From: Pseudomonadota bacterium | GTDB lineage: Bacteria; Pseudomonadota; Alphaproteobacteria; Rhizobiales; Phreatobacteraceae | Length of the DNA stretch: 64,000 nt | Direction of reading: 5' to 3' | NCBI GenBank assembly: GCA_020161695.1 | Contig: JAIUOO010000009.1 | Span: 1 to 64,000 of the forward strand | In this document: piece after piece, positions 17,387-27,792 of the stretch | Position numbering within the stretch: the stretch's first letter is position 1 | Layout of the letters: every line of letters begins with the position of its first letter | The notes under the pieces: generated by a model | What the model saw: only the letters and a program-made list of their open reading frames with translations | The model's database searches: none | Told to the model about the DNA's origin: nothing | Translations under genes and position numbers: made by a program

Positions 17387-18379
17387 ATGCGCCTCATTGC
17401 CAGTGCCTCCATCGCCATCGCCCTCCTCGTCATCGCCGGCTTCGCCGCGACCATCGCGCTATCGCGCCCGAAGGCGCCGCCGCCCATGCCGGCGATGGAA
17501 GCGGCCGGGCAGACGATCGGACGCTGGATGAACGATCTGCCGCCCTATGCCTTTCTCACCGCCCGCGACGGCACGCGGCTCGGCTACCGCTTCTTCGAGG
17601 GTCGCCCCGGCGGCGGCATCGCGGTGGTCGTCCATGGCTCGACCGGTTCTTCGATCAGCATGGCCGGCGTCGCTCGCGCGCTCGCGGCGAAGGGGGTCGC
17701 CTCCTACGTGCTGGACCTGCGCGGCCACGGCGAAAGCGGCCCGCTCGGCGACATCGCCTATCGCGGCCAGCTTGAAGACGACATGGCCGATCTCCTTGCC
17801 ACGGTCGAACAGCGCCACCCCGGCGAGCGGCGCATTCTCATGGGACATTCGCTGGGCGGAGCCTTCGCCTTCCGGATCGCCGCCGGGCCACTCGGCGGGC
17901 GGTTCGACGCAGTGCTCGCGACTTCGCCGTTCCTGTCGCCGGAAGCCCCGGTCAGCCGGCCGAGTTCGGGCGGCTGGGCGGATGCCGCGGTTCCCCGCAT
18001 CATGGCCCTGTCGCTGCTCGACAGCCTGGGCATCTCCGCTTTCGGCGGCCTGCCGGTCGTCGCCTATGCCGTGCCGCCTGACGCGCCGGGCAAACGGGCA
18101 AGCGTCTATTCGCACCGCCTGCTGGCGAACATGAGCCTGCCGCGCGACTGGCGCGCCGCGCTGGCGGCGATCGCGAGGCCGGCGGCGATCATCATCGGCG
18201 CCGACGACGAACTGTTCTTCGCCAATGCCTATGCCGCCGCCGTGACGGCAGCCAACCCGCGCATCGCGGTCGAGGTTCTGCCCGGGATGGACCACATGGC
18301 GACAACGCTCCAGCCAGCCGCGCTGGAGCGCCTCGCGGACACGGTGGCGAAACTCAGGGACGCCGCCCCGGCGCGGTAA
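17387..18379 (+). CDS. membrane-anchored alpha/beta hydrolase
   Basis: The 330-residue protein has an N-terminal hydrophobic anchor or signal (about 3-23), then an alpha/beta-hydrolase fold: oxyanion region VVVHGSTGSS, nucleophile elbow GHSLGGA (catalytic Ser), acid residue within IIGADDELFF, and catalytic His in PGMDHMATT. The LDLRGHGESG segment is typical of lysophospholipase/monoacylglycerol-lipase relatives, but the substrate cannot be named. The start at 17387 gives the shortest frame with a proper hydrophobic N-terminus and has CCGGAG upstream. It diverges from the LytTR regulator. Confidence 0.85.
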   Translation: MRLIASASIAIALLVIAGFAATIALSRPKAPPPMPAMEAAGQTIGRWMNDLPPYAFLTARDGTRLGYRFFEGRPGGGIAVVVHGSTGSSISMAGVARALAAKGVASYVLDLRGHGESGPLGDIAYRGQLEDDMADLLATVEQRHPGERRILMGHSLGGAFAFRIAAGPLGGRFDAVLATSPFLSPEAPVSRPSSGGWADAAVPRIMALSLLDSLGISAFGGLPVVAYAVPPDAPGKRASVYSHRLLANMSLPRDWRAALAAIARPAAIIIGADDELFFANAYAAAVTAANPRIAVEVLPGMDHMATTLQPAALERLADTVAKLRDAAPAR

Positions 18380-18381
18380 GG

Positions 18382-20034
18382 CTAGAACAGGCTGCCCTGC
18401 CCTTCCGGCTTCTTCTTCGCGGCCCGCGGCTCGGCGGGCCTTGCCGGCTTCGGAGGCGCGTCGCCGTCGGCGGTCGCGGCTACCCGGCCATCTGCGAATT
18501 CGATGGTGAGCACCTGCCCCGACGCCACGGCCGAGGCCGTCCTGAGCGGCTTGCCGCCCGCATCGCGCACCAGCGCGAACCCCCGGCCAAGCACGCCCTG
18601 ATAGGACAGCGCCGCCAGCAGCTTCGACGCCGCATCGAGCCTGTCCGTCCGGCGCTTCATCAGCAGGTCGAGCGCGCGGGGCGCGCGGGCGAAGAGCTGG
18701 TCGAGCCGCTCGCGCGAGCGGCCGATACGGTCGGTCTGGGCGCGGGCATAGACGCCGAGCGAGCGCGACAGCCGCGCCGAGAGCGCATCGAACTGCTGCC
18801 GGCGCGTATCCGTGCGCCGGGAGAGCGCAGCGGCGGCACGGGCACCGAGGACGTCGATCCGGTCGCGGGAGCGGTCGATCCTGAGTTTCAGCAGGCCCGG
18901 CGCCAGCCGCCCCGCCGCGCGGACGAGCCGCGTGCGGTGCGCCCCGGCATTGGCGGCCAGCGCATTGGGCAGGCGCTCGGCGGCGGCATCGAGCCGCTGG
19001 CGCGCCGATTCGAGCAGCCGCTCGGCATCGGGAAGGGCGCGGACGGCGGCGCGCAACTCGGTGCGGCGGCCCTCCATGCCGCGCACAACCGCCGCGGCCA
19101 TGCGCCGGCCGAGGCCGGATGTTTCCGCGATCAGTTCGGACCGGACCGGCACCGCCATTTCCGCCGCGGCGGTCGGGGTCGGCGCGCGCCGGTCCGCGGC
19201 GAAATCGATCAGGGTCGTGTCGGTCTCGTGGCCGACCGCCGAGATCAGCGGGATGGCGCTCTCGAAGGCGGCGCGGACGACGATTTCCTCGTTGAAGCCC
19301 CAGAGATCCTCCAGCGAGCCGCCGCCGCGCGCGACGATGAGTACGTCCGGCCGCGGCAGGTCGTCGTCGGGGCGGATGGCATTGAAGCCGCGGATGGCGC
19401 TCGCGACCTCCGCCGCGCTGCCCTCGCCCTGCACGCGCACCGGCCAGACCAGCACGGTGCGCGGAAAGCGGTCCTCCAGCCGGTGGAGGATATCGCGGAT
19501 CACCGCGCCGGTCGGCGAGGTGACGACGCCGATCACCTCCGGCAGGTAGGGCAGAGCGCGCTTGCGGGCGGCATCGAACAGGCCCTCGGCGGCGAGCTTC
19601 TTCCGGCGCTCCTCCAAAAGGGCCATGAGCGCGCCGACGCCGGCCGGCTCCAGGCTCTCGATGACGATCTGGTATTTGGACGAGCCGGGAAAGGTCGTGA
19701 CGCGGCCGGTGGCGATGACCTCCAGCCCCTCCTGCGGCTTGATCGGCAGCCGCCCGTAGGTGCCCTTCCAGATCACCGCCTCGATTGTGGCGCGGTCGTC
19801 CTTCAGCCGGAAATAGGCATGGCCGGAACTGCTCGGCCCCTTGAAACCCGAGATTTCGCCGCGCAGGCGGACATAGCCGAATGCGTCCTCGACCGTCCGC
19901 TTGATGGCGGCGGACAGTTCCGAGACGGAGACCTCGCGCATATTGGAGGGTGCGATGTCGGACACGCGGCGAATCCGGGTGAGTGTGGGACTCCTGTCTA
20001 GACGCTCACGGAACGGGGATGAAGCACCATGCAT
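18382..20034 (-). CDS. xseA: exodeoxyribonuclease VII large subunit
   Basis: The 550-residue protein is the catalytic large subunit of exonuclease VII, which degrades single-stranded DNA bidirectionally. An N-terminal OB fold ([31 protein letters not shown], quoted in part) leads to the catalytic domain with [35 protein letters not shown] and [16 protein letters not shown], then a long helical coiled region and a Lys-rich tail. The start is uncertain: 20034 is the upstream ATG chosen here, while a GTG and an ATG closer to VSVSEL would give a protein nearer typical length. It converges with the preceding hydrolase, 2 bases apart. Confidence 0.94.
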   Translation of the reverse strand: MHGASSPFRERLDRSPTLTRIRRVSDIAPSNMREVSVSELSAAIKRTVEDAFGYVRLRGEISGFKGPSSSGHAYFRLKDDRATIEAVIWKGTYGRLPIKPQEGLEVIATGRVTTFPGSSKYQIVIESLEPAGVGALMALLEERRKKLAAEGLFDAARKRALPYLPEVIGVVTSPTGAVIRDILHRLEDRFPRTVLVWPVRVQGEGSAAEVASAIRGFNAIRPDDDLPRPDVLIVARGGGSLEDLWGFNEEIVVRAAFESAIPLISAVGHETDTTLIDFAADRRAPTPTAAAEMAVPVRSELIAETSGLGRRMAAAVVRGMEGRRTELRAAVRALPDAERLLESARQRLDAAAERLPNALAANAGAHRTRLVRAAGRLAPGLLKLRIDRSRDRIDVLGARAAAALSRRTDTRRQQFDALSARLSRSLGVYARAQTDRIGRSRERLDQLFARAPRALDLLMKRRTDRLDAASKLLAALSYQGVLGRGFALVRDAGGKPLRTASAVASGQVLTIEFADGRVAATADGDAPPKPARPAEPRAAKKKPEGQGSLF

Positions 20035-20308
20035 GTCCCGAGCCTCGAAGGACGCACCCGGCGGATGCAAGCCGACCGGCGGAGTGACCGATGAACGTGT
20101 TTCTGATCGCCGGCGGTGACCTCGACGCGCGCGATGAGGACGGCAAGACCCCGTCCGCTGCGTCACTCAGCCGGGCTTGCTTCCAGCGCTTTCATGGCCC
20201 ACACCCATGCCTTGCCGGTTCCGTGCGGGGCCGGCGGACGACCCCCCAATCCCATCAACGATCGGCTCGCGGGCCATCCCTTGGTGCGCGCGAGACGGAG
20301 ACTGAGCG
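20035..20308. other. gap between xseA and the desaturase gene
   Basis: Several short open frames occur but none has family support. A frame from 20091 begins [20 protein letters not shown], which resembles one ankyrin repeat, and may be a relic. No promoter is confidently seen. Confidence 0.4.
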
Positions 20309-21340
20309 ATGGCGGCCGCAATTTCGTCGGGGTATTCCATTGACGATCTCAAGACCCTGATGGCCAGGCTGCAGGATTACCGGCGTCCGCATCTCGGGCG
20401 TGCGGTCTTCGAGCTCGCCGTCACCGCCGGTCCCTTCGCGCTGGCCTGGGGCGCGATGGCCGCCGCCCTGAACACCGGCCATGTCTGGCTCTATGTTCTG
20501 CTGATCGTCCCCGCCGCCGGCTTCCTGGTCCGGCTGTTCCTGATCCAGCACGATTGCGGCCATGGGTCGTTCTTCCCCAGCCGTCACGGCAACGACTGGA
20601 CCGGCCGCGTCATCAGCGTGCTGTCGCTGACAGCCTATGATCATTGGCGGCGCAGCCACGCGATCCACCACGCGAGCGCCGGCCATCTCGATCATCGCGG
20701 CATCGGCGACGTCGACACGTTGACGGTCGAGGAGTATCGCGCCCGCTCCCGCTGGGGGCGTCTGGTCTACCGGCTCTACCGCAATCCGGCGGTGATGTTC
20801 GGCCTCGGACCCGTCTATCTGTTCATGCTGCAGAGCCGCCTGCCGATCGGCTTCATGACCAAGGGCTGGCAGCCCTGGATCAGCACCATGGCCACCAATA
20901 TCGCCATCGCCGCCGCAGCCGGCCTGCTGATCTGGGCCGTCGGCATCTGGACGTTCCTGCTGGTCCACATCCCGATCGTGCTGATCAGCGCGACGGTCGG
21001 AGTCTGGCTGTTCTATGTCCAGCATCAGTTCGAGGAAACCCATTGGGCCGGCAGCGACACCTGGAGCTTCCACGAGGCTGCCTTTCACGGCAGTTCGCAC
21101 TATGATCTGCCCGGCGTGCTTCGCTGGTTCACCGCCAATATCGGCATGCACCATGTGCATCACCTCGCCAGCCGCATCCCCTATTACCGCTTGCCCGAGG
21201 TGCTGCGCGACCACCCCAAGCTGCGCGATGTCGGGCGGCTCACGCTGTGGCAGAGTTTCGGGTGTGTGCGGCTGACGCTCTGGGACGAACAACGCCGCCG
21301 CCTCGTCTCGTTCAAGGACGCGCGCCGGCACTATGGCTGA
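20309..21340 (+). CDS. membrane fatty acid desaturase
   Basis: The 343-residue integral membrane protein has the three histidine clusters that hold the di-iron centre: HDCGHGSFF (about 81-89), HWRRSHAIHH (about 111-121) and HHVHH (about 280-284). Four to five hydrophobic helices are distributed as in acyl-lipid desaturases. It introduces a cis double bond into membrane acyl chains using an external electron donor. Regiospecificity (delta-9, delta-12 or other) cannot be told from sequence here. It is followed 91 bases later by purD, which has an unrelated role. Confidence 0.92.
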   Translation: MAAAISSGYSIDDLKTLMARLQDYRRPHLGRAVFELAVTAGPFALAWGAMAAALNTGHVWLYVLLIVPAAGFLVRLFLIQHDCGHGSFFPSRHGNDWTGRVISVLSLTAYDHWRRSHAIHHASAGHLDHRGIGDVDTLTVEEYRARSRWGRLVYRLYRNPAVMFGLGPVYLFMLQSRLPIGFMTKGWQPWISTMATNIAIAAAAGLLIWAVGIWTFLLVHIPIVLISATVGVWLFYVQHQFEETHWAGSDTWSFHEAAFHGSSHYDLPGVLRWFTANIGMHHVHHLASRIPYYRLPEVLRDHPKLRDVGRLTLWQSFGCVRLTLWDEQRRRLVSFKDARRHYG

Positions 21341-21431
21341 GTGGACGGTGGTCGATTCGGCGCGGCTTACCAAGAGCCGCCGCAGCAGCCTATAAGGGAC
21401 CGCGCCCGCCAACGGGTCCGGACTTGACGCG

Positions 21432-22712
<1,281 letters not shown>

Positions 22713-22732
22713 GGCGGGATCGAGCGGCGGCC

Positions 22733-23113
22733 CTACGGGCACCGGACAAAAAGCACGCTCTCGCCGCCCTGCCCCGGAAAGCTCATGCGCAGGGAGCTGC
22801 CCTCCCGGCGCAGGACGATGCGATCGCGCTGCGTCATGCCCTCGACCTGACAGGTTCTGGTGACGCGCCATTCCGGCGACCCGCCCTCGATGCGGGTGAA
22901 GCGGCAGGAGTTCTCCAGGCCCTCCATGCCGCTCGCGGTCAGCCGGATGGGCAGTTCACCGGTTGTGCCCGGCCGATTGCGGCACCAGCCGGCCTGGGCA
23001 GCCCATCGGCCGACATATCCGGGCTCGCTGGCCGACTGGGCCACGGCATAGCTCCAGCCGCCCGGAATGGCGACCAAGGCCGCGAGTGCAATCAGAAGCG
23101 CGTTCAGAGGCAT
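22733..23113 (-). CDS. small secreted protein of unknown function
   Basis: The 126-residue product has a signal peptide (hydrophobic ALLIALAALVAIPGG, cleavage near AVAQS) and a mature part with four cysteines (AGWCRN, ENSCRF, TRTCQV, FVRCP) and a GRWA...CRN start found in small periplasmic proteins of this order. No enzymatic motif is recognised. It ends 20 bases from the purD stop, converging with it, and diverges from a dehalogenase-like gene. Confidence 0.7.
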   Translation of the reverse strand: MPLNALLIALAALVAIPGGWSYAVAQSASEPGYVGRWAAQAGWCRNRPGTTGELPIRLTASGMEGLENSCRFTRIEGGSPEWRVTRTCQVEGMTQRDRIVLRREGSSLRMSFPGQGGESVLFVRCP

Positions 23114-23255
23114 GGGGAACTCCCTTCGCCGAACTGCACCGTGACGTTACGCAATATCCGGCCGGCAGCACAGTGACCGATGCCCGACGAAACTCGCATG
23201 GCACCATTGCCGACGATGTCGGTTATGGTTTCAACGCCACGGCCAAGGAGCGCGC

Positions 23256-24173
23256 ATGTCCACCGCCGACCTGTTCCCCGGTTTCGAATCGCACTGGATC
23301 GATACGTCCATCGGCCGCATCTTCGCGCGCTCCGGCGGCTCGGGGCCGCCGCTCCTGCTGGTCCACGGCTTTCCGCAGACCCATGTCGAGTGGCACCGGA
23401 TCGCGCCGGAACTGGCCAAGCACTTCACGCTCGTCCTGCCAGACCTGCCGGGCTACGGCTGGTCAGTTGCGCCGCGCGGCGGGCCGGATCACTTCCCCTA
23501 TTCCAAGAGCGCCATGGCCGGGGTGCTGATCGAGGTGATGGAGCAGCTCGGCCATATCCGCTTCGCGGCGGTGGGGCATGATCGCGGCGCGCGGGTGACC
23601 TATCGCATGGCGCTCGATCATCCCGGCCGCGCCGAGCGGATCGCGCTGATCGACATCGTGCCGACCTATGTCATGTGGCGGCGGATCGCCGCCGCGCCCT
23701 CGCCGAAGACCGAGCACTGGCTGTTCCTGTCGGGTCCGGAGGGCGTGCCGGAGGCGGAGATCGGCAAGAACCCCATCGCCTATCTCGAATCCAAGCTGGC
23801 GCTCTGGAGCAAGGACGGCACGCTGGCGGCTTACGACTGGCGCGCGCTCCAGCACTATCGCGACTCGTTCAACGAACCCTCGCGCGTCCATGCGGCCTGC
23901 GAGGACTATCGCGCCGGCGCGACGGTGGACCTCGTCGCCGACGAGAAGGATATCGCGGCCGGCCGCACCATCGACGTACCGGTCCACGCCATCTGGGGCA
24001 GCGCCGGCATCCCCTCGGCCGGGGCGAGCCCGCTGGACGCCTGGAAGCAGCTGGCGCCCGAGGCGACCGGACAGGCGGTCGATTCGGGGCATTTCGTGCC
24101 GGAGGAGAACCCGGCGGGCTGCCTGAAGGCGCTGCTGCCGTTCCTCAGGGAAACGGTGCTCGAACAGGCTTAG
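23256..24173 (+). CDS. alpha/beta hydrolase of the fluoroacetate dehalogenase type
   Basis: The 305-residue enzyme has HGFPQTHVEWH (oxyanion/substrate site), the nucleophile elbow GHDRGARVTYRMALDHP with aspartate instead of serine (so a haloalkane/haloacetate dehalogenase or epoxide hydrolase mechanism), HAIWGSAG with the acid region, and SGHFVPEENP with the catalytic His. The GHDRGARV pattern is that of DehH1-like haloacetate dehalogenases. The substrate in this organism is an inference. The stop overlaps the stop of the converging gene by 3 bases. Confidence 0.85.
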   Translation: MSTADLFPGFESHWIDTSIGRIFARSGGSGPPLLLVHGFPQTHVEWHRIAPELAKHFTLVLPDLPGYGWSVAPRGGPDHFPYSKSAMAGVLIEVMEQLGHIRFAAVGHDRGARVTYRMALDHPGRAERIALIDIVPTYVMWRRIAAAPSPKTEHWLFLSGPEGVPEAEIGKNPIAYLESKLALWSKDGTLAAYDWRALQHYRDSFNEPSRVHAACEDYRAGATVDLVADEKDIAAGRTIDVPVHAIWGSAGIPSAGASPLDAWKQLAPEATGQAVDSGHFVPEENPAGCLKALLPFLRETVLEQA

Positions 24174-24631
24174 CCAAGGCCGATGCCCTTGCGCGCCCGC
24201 GCGCCGACCTGCGCGCGGAAGAACGGCGTCCAGCCGAGCAGCCAGCCGGGCGTGCCGAGCGCCTGCCGCGACCATTTCCAGAAGTCGAACGTGTCGCGGT
24301 GATCGACGATCAGGCCGTCCCGGCAGGTCATCACCGCGGTTACCTCGTTGACCACCGGCCGGCCGGTCTGGCCGAACGTGTATTCGGCCGTCCACTTGGT
24401 GGTCACGGTCGCGGTGTCGTCGGCCGCGATGTCATAGGAGATGGCGAGGTCGGTGGCCCGTCCGACCAGAACGCGCCACATGAAGCGCGCCTGCCGCGCG
24501 TCCAGCCGCCCGAAGACCGGATCCTCGAAACTGGCATCGTCCGCATAGAGCTCGCCCATGGCCTTGGCGTCGCGGGCCGCGAAGGCCTCGTAAAAGGCTT
24601 CCGCCACCGCGCGGGGCGTCGTGCCGGTCAT
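24170..24631 (-). CDS. SnoaL-like / NTF2-fold protein
   Basis: The 153-residue product has the cone-shaped NTF2 fold pattern: VAEAFYEAFAARDAKAMGEL, LYADDASFEDPVFG, and DHRDTFDFWKWS. Members include polyketide cyclases, ketosteroid isomerase-like proteins and many of unknown role; this one cannot be assigned a reaction. The ATG at 24631 has GGACA upstream and is preferred over a longer frame that would run into the divergent HAD gene. Confidence 0.8.
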   Translation of the reverse strand: MTGTTPRAVAEAFYEAFAARDAKAMGELYADDASFEDPVFGRLDARQARFMWRVLVGRATDLAISYDIAADDTATVTTKWTAEYTFGQTGRPVVNEVTAVMTCRDGLIVDHRDTFDFWKWSRQALGTPGWLLGWTPFFRAQVGARARKGIGLG

Positions 24632-24743
24632 GCCTGTCCTCCCGTTTTGCGCGAGCCTGACGCGGAAGCGCGCGCCCGGCAAGCGGCACCTGCGGCGCGG
24701 GTCACGCTTGACCCGCCTGCCCTCGCCGCTTAACCCGCAGGCC

Positions 24744-25628
24744 ATGAACGACACCGGCCCCCCGCAGCTCGCTTTGCCCCCCGTCATCGACGGCCTCGCC
24801 GCCATTGCCGGCAATTACGACCTCGTCTTCACGGATGTCTGGGGCGTGCTGCATAACGGCATGAAGGCGCATCCGGCCGCCTGCGAGGCGCTGGTCAACA
24901 TCCGCAAGGCGGGCGTGCCGGTGGTGCTGATCACCAATGCACCGCGCCAGGCGCCGGTGGTGGTCGGCCAGCTCGACCGGCTGGGCGTGCCGCGCGCGGC
25001 CTATGACGCCATCGTCACGTCGGGCGACATTTCCCGCGACTATATCCGCACCCGGCCGGGCCAGCCGGTCCACCATGTCGGGCCGAAGCGCGACCTCGTC
25101 GTGTTCGAGGGCCTCGACACGCGCCTCGTCGATATCGAGGAGGCGGCCTATGTCGTCTGCACCGGCCTCGTCGACGACCGCACCGAGACGCCCGACGACT
25201 ATCAGGAGCGGCTGGAGCGGATGCGGGCGCGCGGCCTGTTCTTCCTGTGCGGCAACCCCGACAAGGTGGTCGAGGTCGGCCATGACCTGATCTTCTGCGC
25301 TGGCGCCATCGGCGACCGCTACCAGTCGATGGGCGGCGAGGTGCTCTATGCCGGCAAGCCCTACGAACCGGCCTACGAGGCCTGCTGGCGCTATGCCGAG
25401 CGGATCGTCGGCAAGCGGACCGATGCCTCGCGCGTGCTCGCCATCGGCGATGCCATGCGGACGGACGTGGCGGGCGCGGTGCGGATGGGCATGGACTGCC
25501 TGTTCCTCGCCGAGGGCATCCATGCGGAGGTTCTGCTCGGCCCGGGCGGCATCAAGCCCGAGGGCCTGGCGGCGCTGATCGCCGAGACCGGCCAGCACCC
25601 GCGCTTCGTGATGCGCAAGCTGGTCTGA
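24744..25628 (+). CDS. HAD-superfamily hydrolase (TIGR01459/NagD-like)
   Basis: The 294-residue phosphatase-type protein has a HAD motif I of the form VFTDVWGVLHNGM, motif II LITNAPR, and motif III/IV AIGDAMRTDVAGA. This layout matches the alphaproteobacterial TIGR01459 subfamily, probably a sugar or nucleotide phosphatase; the physiological substrate is unknown. The 24744 start is chosen because the residues before it in the longer frame are Arg-rich and uncharacteristic. Confidence 0.88.
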   Translation: MNDTGPPQLALPPVIDGLAAIAGNYDLVFTDVWGVLHNGMKAHPAACEALVNIRKAGVPVVLITNAPRQAPVVVGQLDRLGVPRAAYDAIVTSGDISRDYIRTRPGQPVHHVGPKRDLVVFEGLDTRLVDIEEAAYVVCTGLVDDRTETPDDYQERLERMRARGLFFLCGNPDKVVEVGHDLIFCAGAIGDRYQSMGGEVLYAGKPYEPAYEACWRYAERIVGKRTDASRVLAIGDAMRTDVAGAVRMGMDCLFLAEGIHAEVLLGPGGIKPEGLAALIAETGQHPRFVMRKLV

Positions 25629-25646
25629 TAGGTGACAACCGGCGCC

Positions 25647-25675
25647 TTGTTGCCAATACATTTTGTGTATACAAT
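25647..25675 (+). promoter_or_regulatory. probable promoter of brnT-brnA, overlapped by an imperfect palindrome
   Basis: A -35 like TTGTTG (25647-25652) and a -10 like TACAAT (25670-25675) are spaced by 17 bases in an AT-rich pocket. A GTATAC core with extended symmetry covers the -10. The expected transcript start would lie only a few bases before the brnT ATG at 25685, and no ribosome binding site is visible, so the message may be leaderless. BrnA is known in other bacteria to repress its own operon. Confidence 0.5.
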
Positions 25676-25684
25676 ACTCACTCG

Positions 25685-25963
25685 ATGGAATTCGAGTGGG
25701 ACGAAGCTAAGCGCCGTCTTGTTCACGACGAGCACGGTGTCGATCTCGTCGAGATGGCACTGGTTTTCCGTGACGCCACTCGTCTCGACTGGGTCGATTC
25801 GCGTCGGGACTACGGCGAGGAGCGCAGGGTCACACTCGGCGAGATCAGAGGCGAAGCCTTCGTGGTCGTCTATACGATCAGGGCAGGCCGCATCAGGCTG
25901 ATCACTGCTTGGAGAGCCAGCCATGACGACGAAAAACGATACAAGGACCGCAACACTCGATGA
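25685..25963 (+). CDS. brnT: BrnT-family toxin
   Basis: The 92-residue protein starts MEFEWDEAKRRLVHDEHGVD and contains RVTLGEIRGEAFVVVYTIR and RLITAWRASHDDEKRY, the hallmarks of the BrnT RelE-fold RNase toxin of the BrnT/BrnA type II toxin-antitoxin family. The C-terminal ISARxAxxxE-like region reads ITAWRASHDDEKRY, with the conserved Arg and polar residues. It overlaps the downstream brnA by 41 bases in another frame, typical of a toxin-first operon. Confidence 0.93.
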   Translation: MEFEWDEAKRRLVHDEHGVDLVEMALVFRDATRLDWVDSRRDYGEERRVTLGEIRGEAFVVVYTIRAGRIRLITAWRASHDDEKRYKDRNTR

Positions 25964-26204
25964 GATCGAGAAGCGCGCCGAGCGCGGCGAACTGCTTCCG
26001 CGGCGCGCGGGCAAGCAGCCCGAACTGCCGCCGGAATTCTGGCGGGAAGCCCGATCAATCGCTGAAAAGGAGCGGAAGACCGCCATCAGCCTGCGGATCG
26101 ATGCGGAGACGGCCGAGTTCTTCCGCAGCGAGGGCCGGGGCCATCTGACCCGGATGGCCAATGTCCTCAAGGCCTATGCAAGAGCCCGGAAGGCTGGGCG
26201 CTGA
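25923..26204 (+). CDS. brnA: BrnA-family antitoxin
   Basis: The 93-residue protein has a basic, disordered N-terminus, a conserved PPEFWREARSI-like toxin-neutralising segment near residue 38, and a C-terminal ribbon-helix-helix ISLRIDAETAEFFRSEG-like DNA-binding domain (about 58-90). It would bind BrnT and autorepress the operon. It overlaps the 3' end of brnT, so translation is coupled. The gene ends 10 bases from cheZ, which converges with it. Confidence 0.92.
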   Translation: MTTKNDTRTATLDEIEKRAERGELLPRRAGKQPELPPEFWREARSIAEKERKTAISLRIDAETAEFFRSEGRGHLTRMANVLKAYARARKAGR

Positions 26205-26213
26205 GACCTTGCC

Positions 26214-26900
26214 CTACCTGAACAGGGCGTCGATGTCGTCCTGAGCAGCCTTGGCCTTGACCGGCTTGTCGAACAGCGCATCGACATCGTCCTGGTCGAC
26301 GCCCTGCCCCGCGAGCTGCGGACCGTGCAGGATGTTCTTGACCTTGCGCTCCTCGCGCCGCTCTTCCTCGTCCGACATGTAGCCGTCGGCGTCGGCGGCG
26401 TTGATCGCCTCGGCGAAGCGCGAGACGCGGCTCTCGATGTGCTTGAGAGTCTCGATGACCTTGGCGACACGCTGTCCCGTAATGTCCTGGAACGAGCAGG
26501 CCTCGAAGATCAGCATCATGCGCTCGTCGACCATCGCCTTGTAGCCGGGGCTGGCGGCATCGCCGGCCATCACCTCCTCGGCGGCGCCCATGATGGTGTC
26601 GGTCGCCTTTTCCGTGGCCTTGACGATGGCGTCCAGCTCCTGCCCGGCGGCGGGAATGCGGCTCTGCTTGAGGTCGTTCGGCTGAAGGCGGCCGATCTCT
26701 TCCTTCATGTTGGTGATGAAGAAGGCAATGTCGGACAGCTCGCGATAGACCGAGTTGTCGATCGCGCGAAAGAAGGTGGAGAGCGATTCGACCGTGACCT
26801 CGGCGAGCGCGACCACGTCGGCGAGCGACACGTCGCGTTCCCGCTTGGTCCGGACGAATTCGACGATCCGGTCGAGATGCTCAGTCGAAACGCTCTTCAT
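26214..26900 (-). CDS. cheZ: chemotaxis phosphatase CheZ-family protein
   Basis: The 228-residue helical protein dephosphorylates phospho-CheY to reset chemotactic signalling. A long helical hairpin is predicted, with the active-site motif CSFQDITGQRVAKV, in which the Asp and Gln correspond to the catalytic Asp143 and Gln147 of Escherichia coli CheZ, and a C-terminal CheY-binding tail QDDIDALFR. A nearly identical VDALFD repeat precedes it. It lies downstream of cheY on the same strand, 142 bases apart. The ATG at 26900 is preferred over the longer frame. Confidence 0.9.
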   Translation of the reverse strand: MKSVSTEHLDRIVEFVRTKRERDVSLADVVALAEVTVESLSTFFRAIDNSVYRELSDIAFFITNMKEEIGRLQPNDLKQSRIPAAGQELDAIVKATEKATDTIMGAAEEVMAGDAASPGYKAMVDERMMLIFEACSFQDITGQRVAKVIETLKHIESRVSRFAEAINAADADGYMSDEEERREERKVKNILHGPQLAGQGVDQDDVDALFDKPVKAKAAQDDIDALFR

Positions 26901-27042
26901 CGCGCCGATTGTTCCCTGGGGCGGCAAAGCGACGTGCCGCCCGGTCGTCTCGGGGCATCGGTTCGGCACGCGGCCGGCCTAGCCCCATCTCGCCCGGTCG
27001 CCCCCCAGCGATACCGGCCATCCCCTCATGCGCGTCCGTCGA

Positions 27043-27426
27043 TCAGTCCGCGAAGACGGCGTCGATCTTGGCCTTCAGCGTCTGGGCGTTGAACGGCTTG
27101 ACGATGTAGTTGTTCACGCCGGCCTTCTTGGCGGCGATGACGTTCTCGGTCTTGGATTCCGCCGTCACCATGATGAAGGGCGTGCGGGTCAGGCCGGAAT
27201 CGGCACGAACTTCCTTGAGCAGCTCGTAGCCGGTCATCGGCTCCATGTTCCAGTCGGAGATGACGAGGCCGTACTTCTTCTCCTTCATCTTGGCGAGCGC
27301 GGCCGAGCCGTCCGACGCGTCGTCGATGTCGTCGAAGCCGAGCTGCTTCAGCAGATTCCGGATGATGCGGATCATCGTGTTGTAATCGTCGACCACGAGG
27401 ATCGGCATCGAAAGATCAACGGCCAT
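27043..27426 (-). CDS. cheY: chemotaxis response regulator CheY
   Basis: The 127-residue single receiver domain has all active-site residues: the acidic pair DD in ILVVDDYNT (about 12-13), the phospho-acceptor Asp in VISDWNME (near 57), Thr in IMVTAES, and Lys in NYIVKPF. It transmits the signal from CheA to the flagellar motor. The ATG at 27426 follows GGAG by about 8 bases; the TTG three bases upstream is in frame but unlikely. It is probably co-transcribed with cheZ. Confidence 0.95.
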   Translation of the reverse strand: MAVDLSMPILVVDDYNTMIRIIRNLLKQLGFDDIDDASDGSAALAKMKEKKYGLVISDWNMEPMTGYELLKEVRADSGLTRTPFIMVTAESKTENVIAAKKAGVNNYIVKPFNAQTLKAKIDAVFAD

Positions 27427-27792
27427 CAAACAGCTCCAAGACCGCGGCGCCGCATCCTGCTACGCCGTTCCCGAAATTCGCCAGCACCGCAAAAAGCGCG
27501 GCTTCCGGCGGTAAAATGCTGTGCCAGCCTTGAAGAAGCGGTTAACGGGGGGTGCCGCGATGCCCGAAAAACGGCGGCAATCCGGCGCGCCGGCGGCAGC
27601 TTGCCTTCAGGGTTACGGAATGGTTGGCGCGCGGCGCCGATGCTCGCCTCGCCCGCCGCAGGGGGCTATAGGAAGGCCGATGATCTCCCATCAGGACCTG
27701 CCGGGCCGGCTCCGCGCCCCATCGGACGCTTGTTCCTCCGCGCTCCAGAACGCCAAGGGCGGCCGAGACGCAGCGCGCGCCGGGCTGACGAC
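27427..27792. other. gap between cheY and surf1
   Basis: About 366 bases separate the divergent cheY and surf1 genes. Two open frames are present but both are GC-driven and lack domain resemblance. Nothing functional beyond presumed promoters is supported. Confidence 0.45.
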
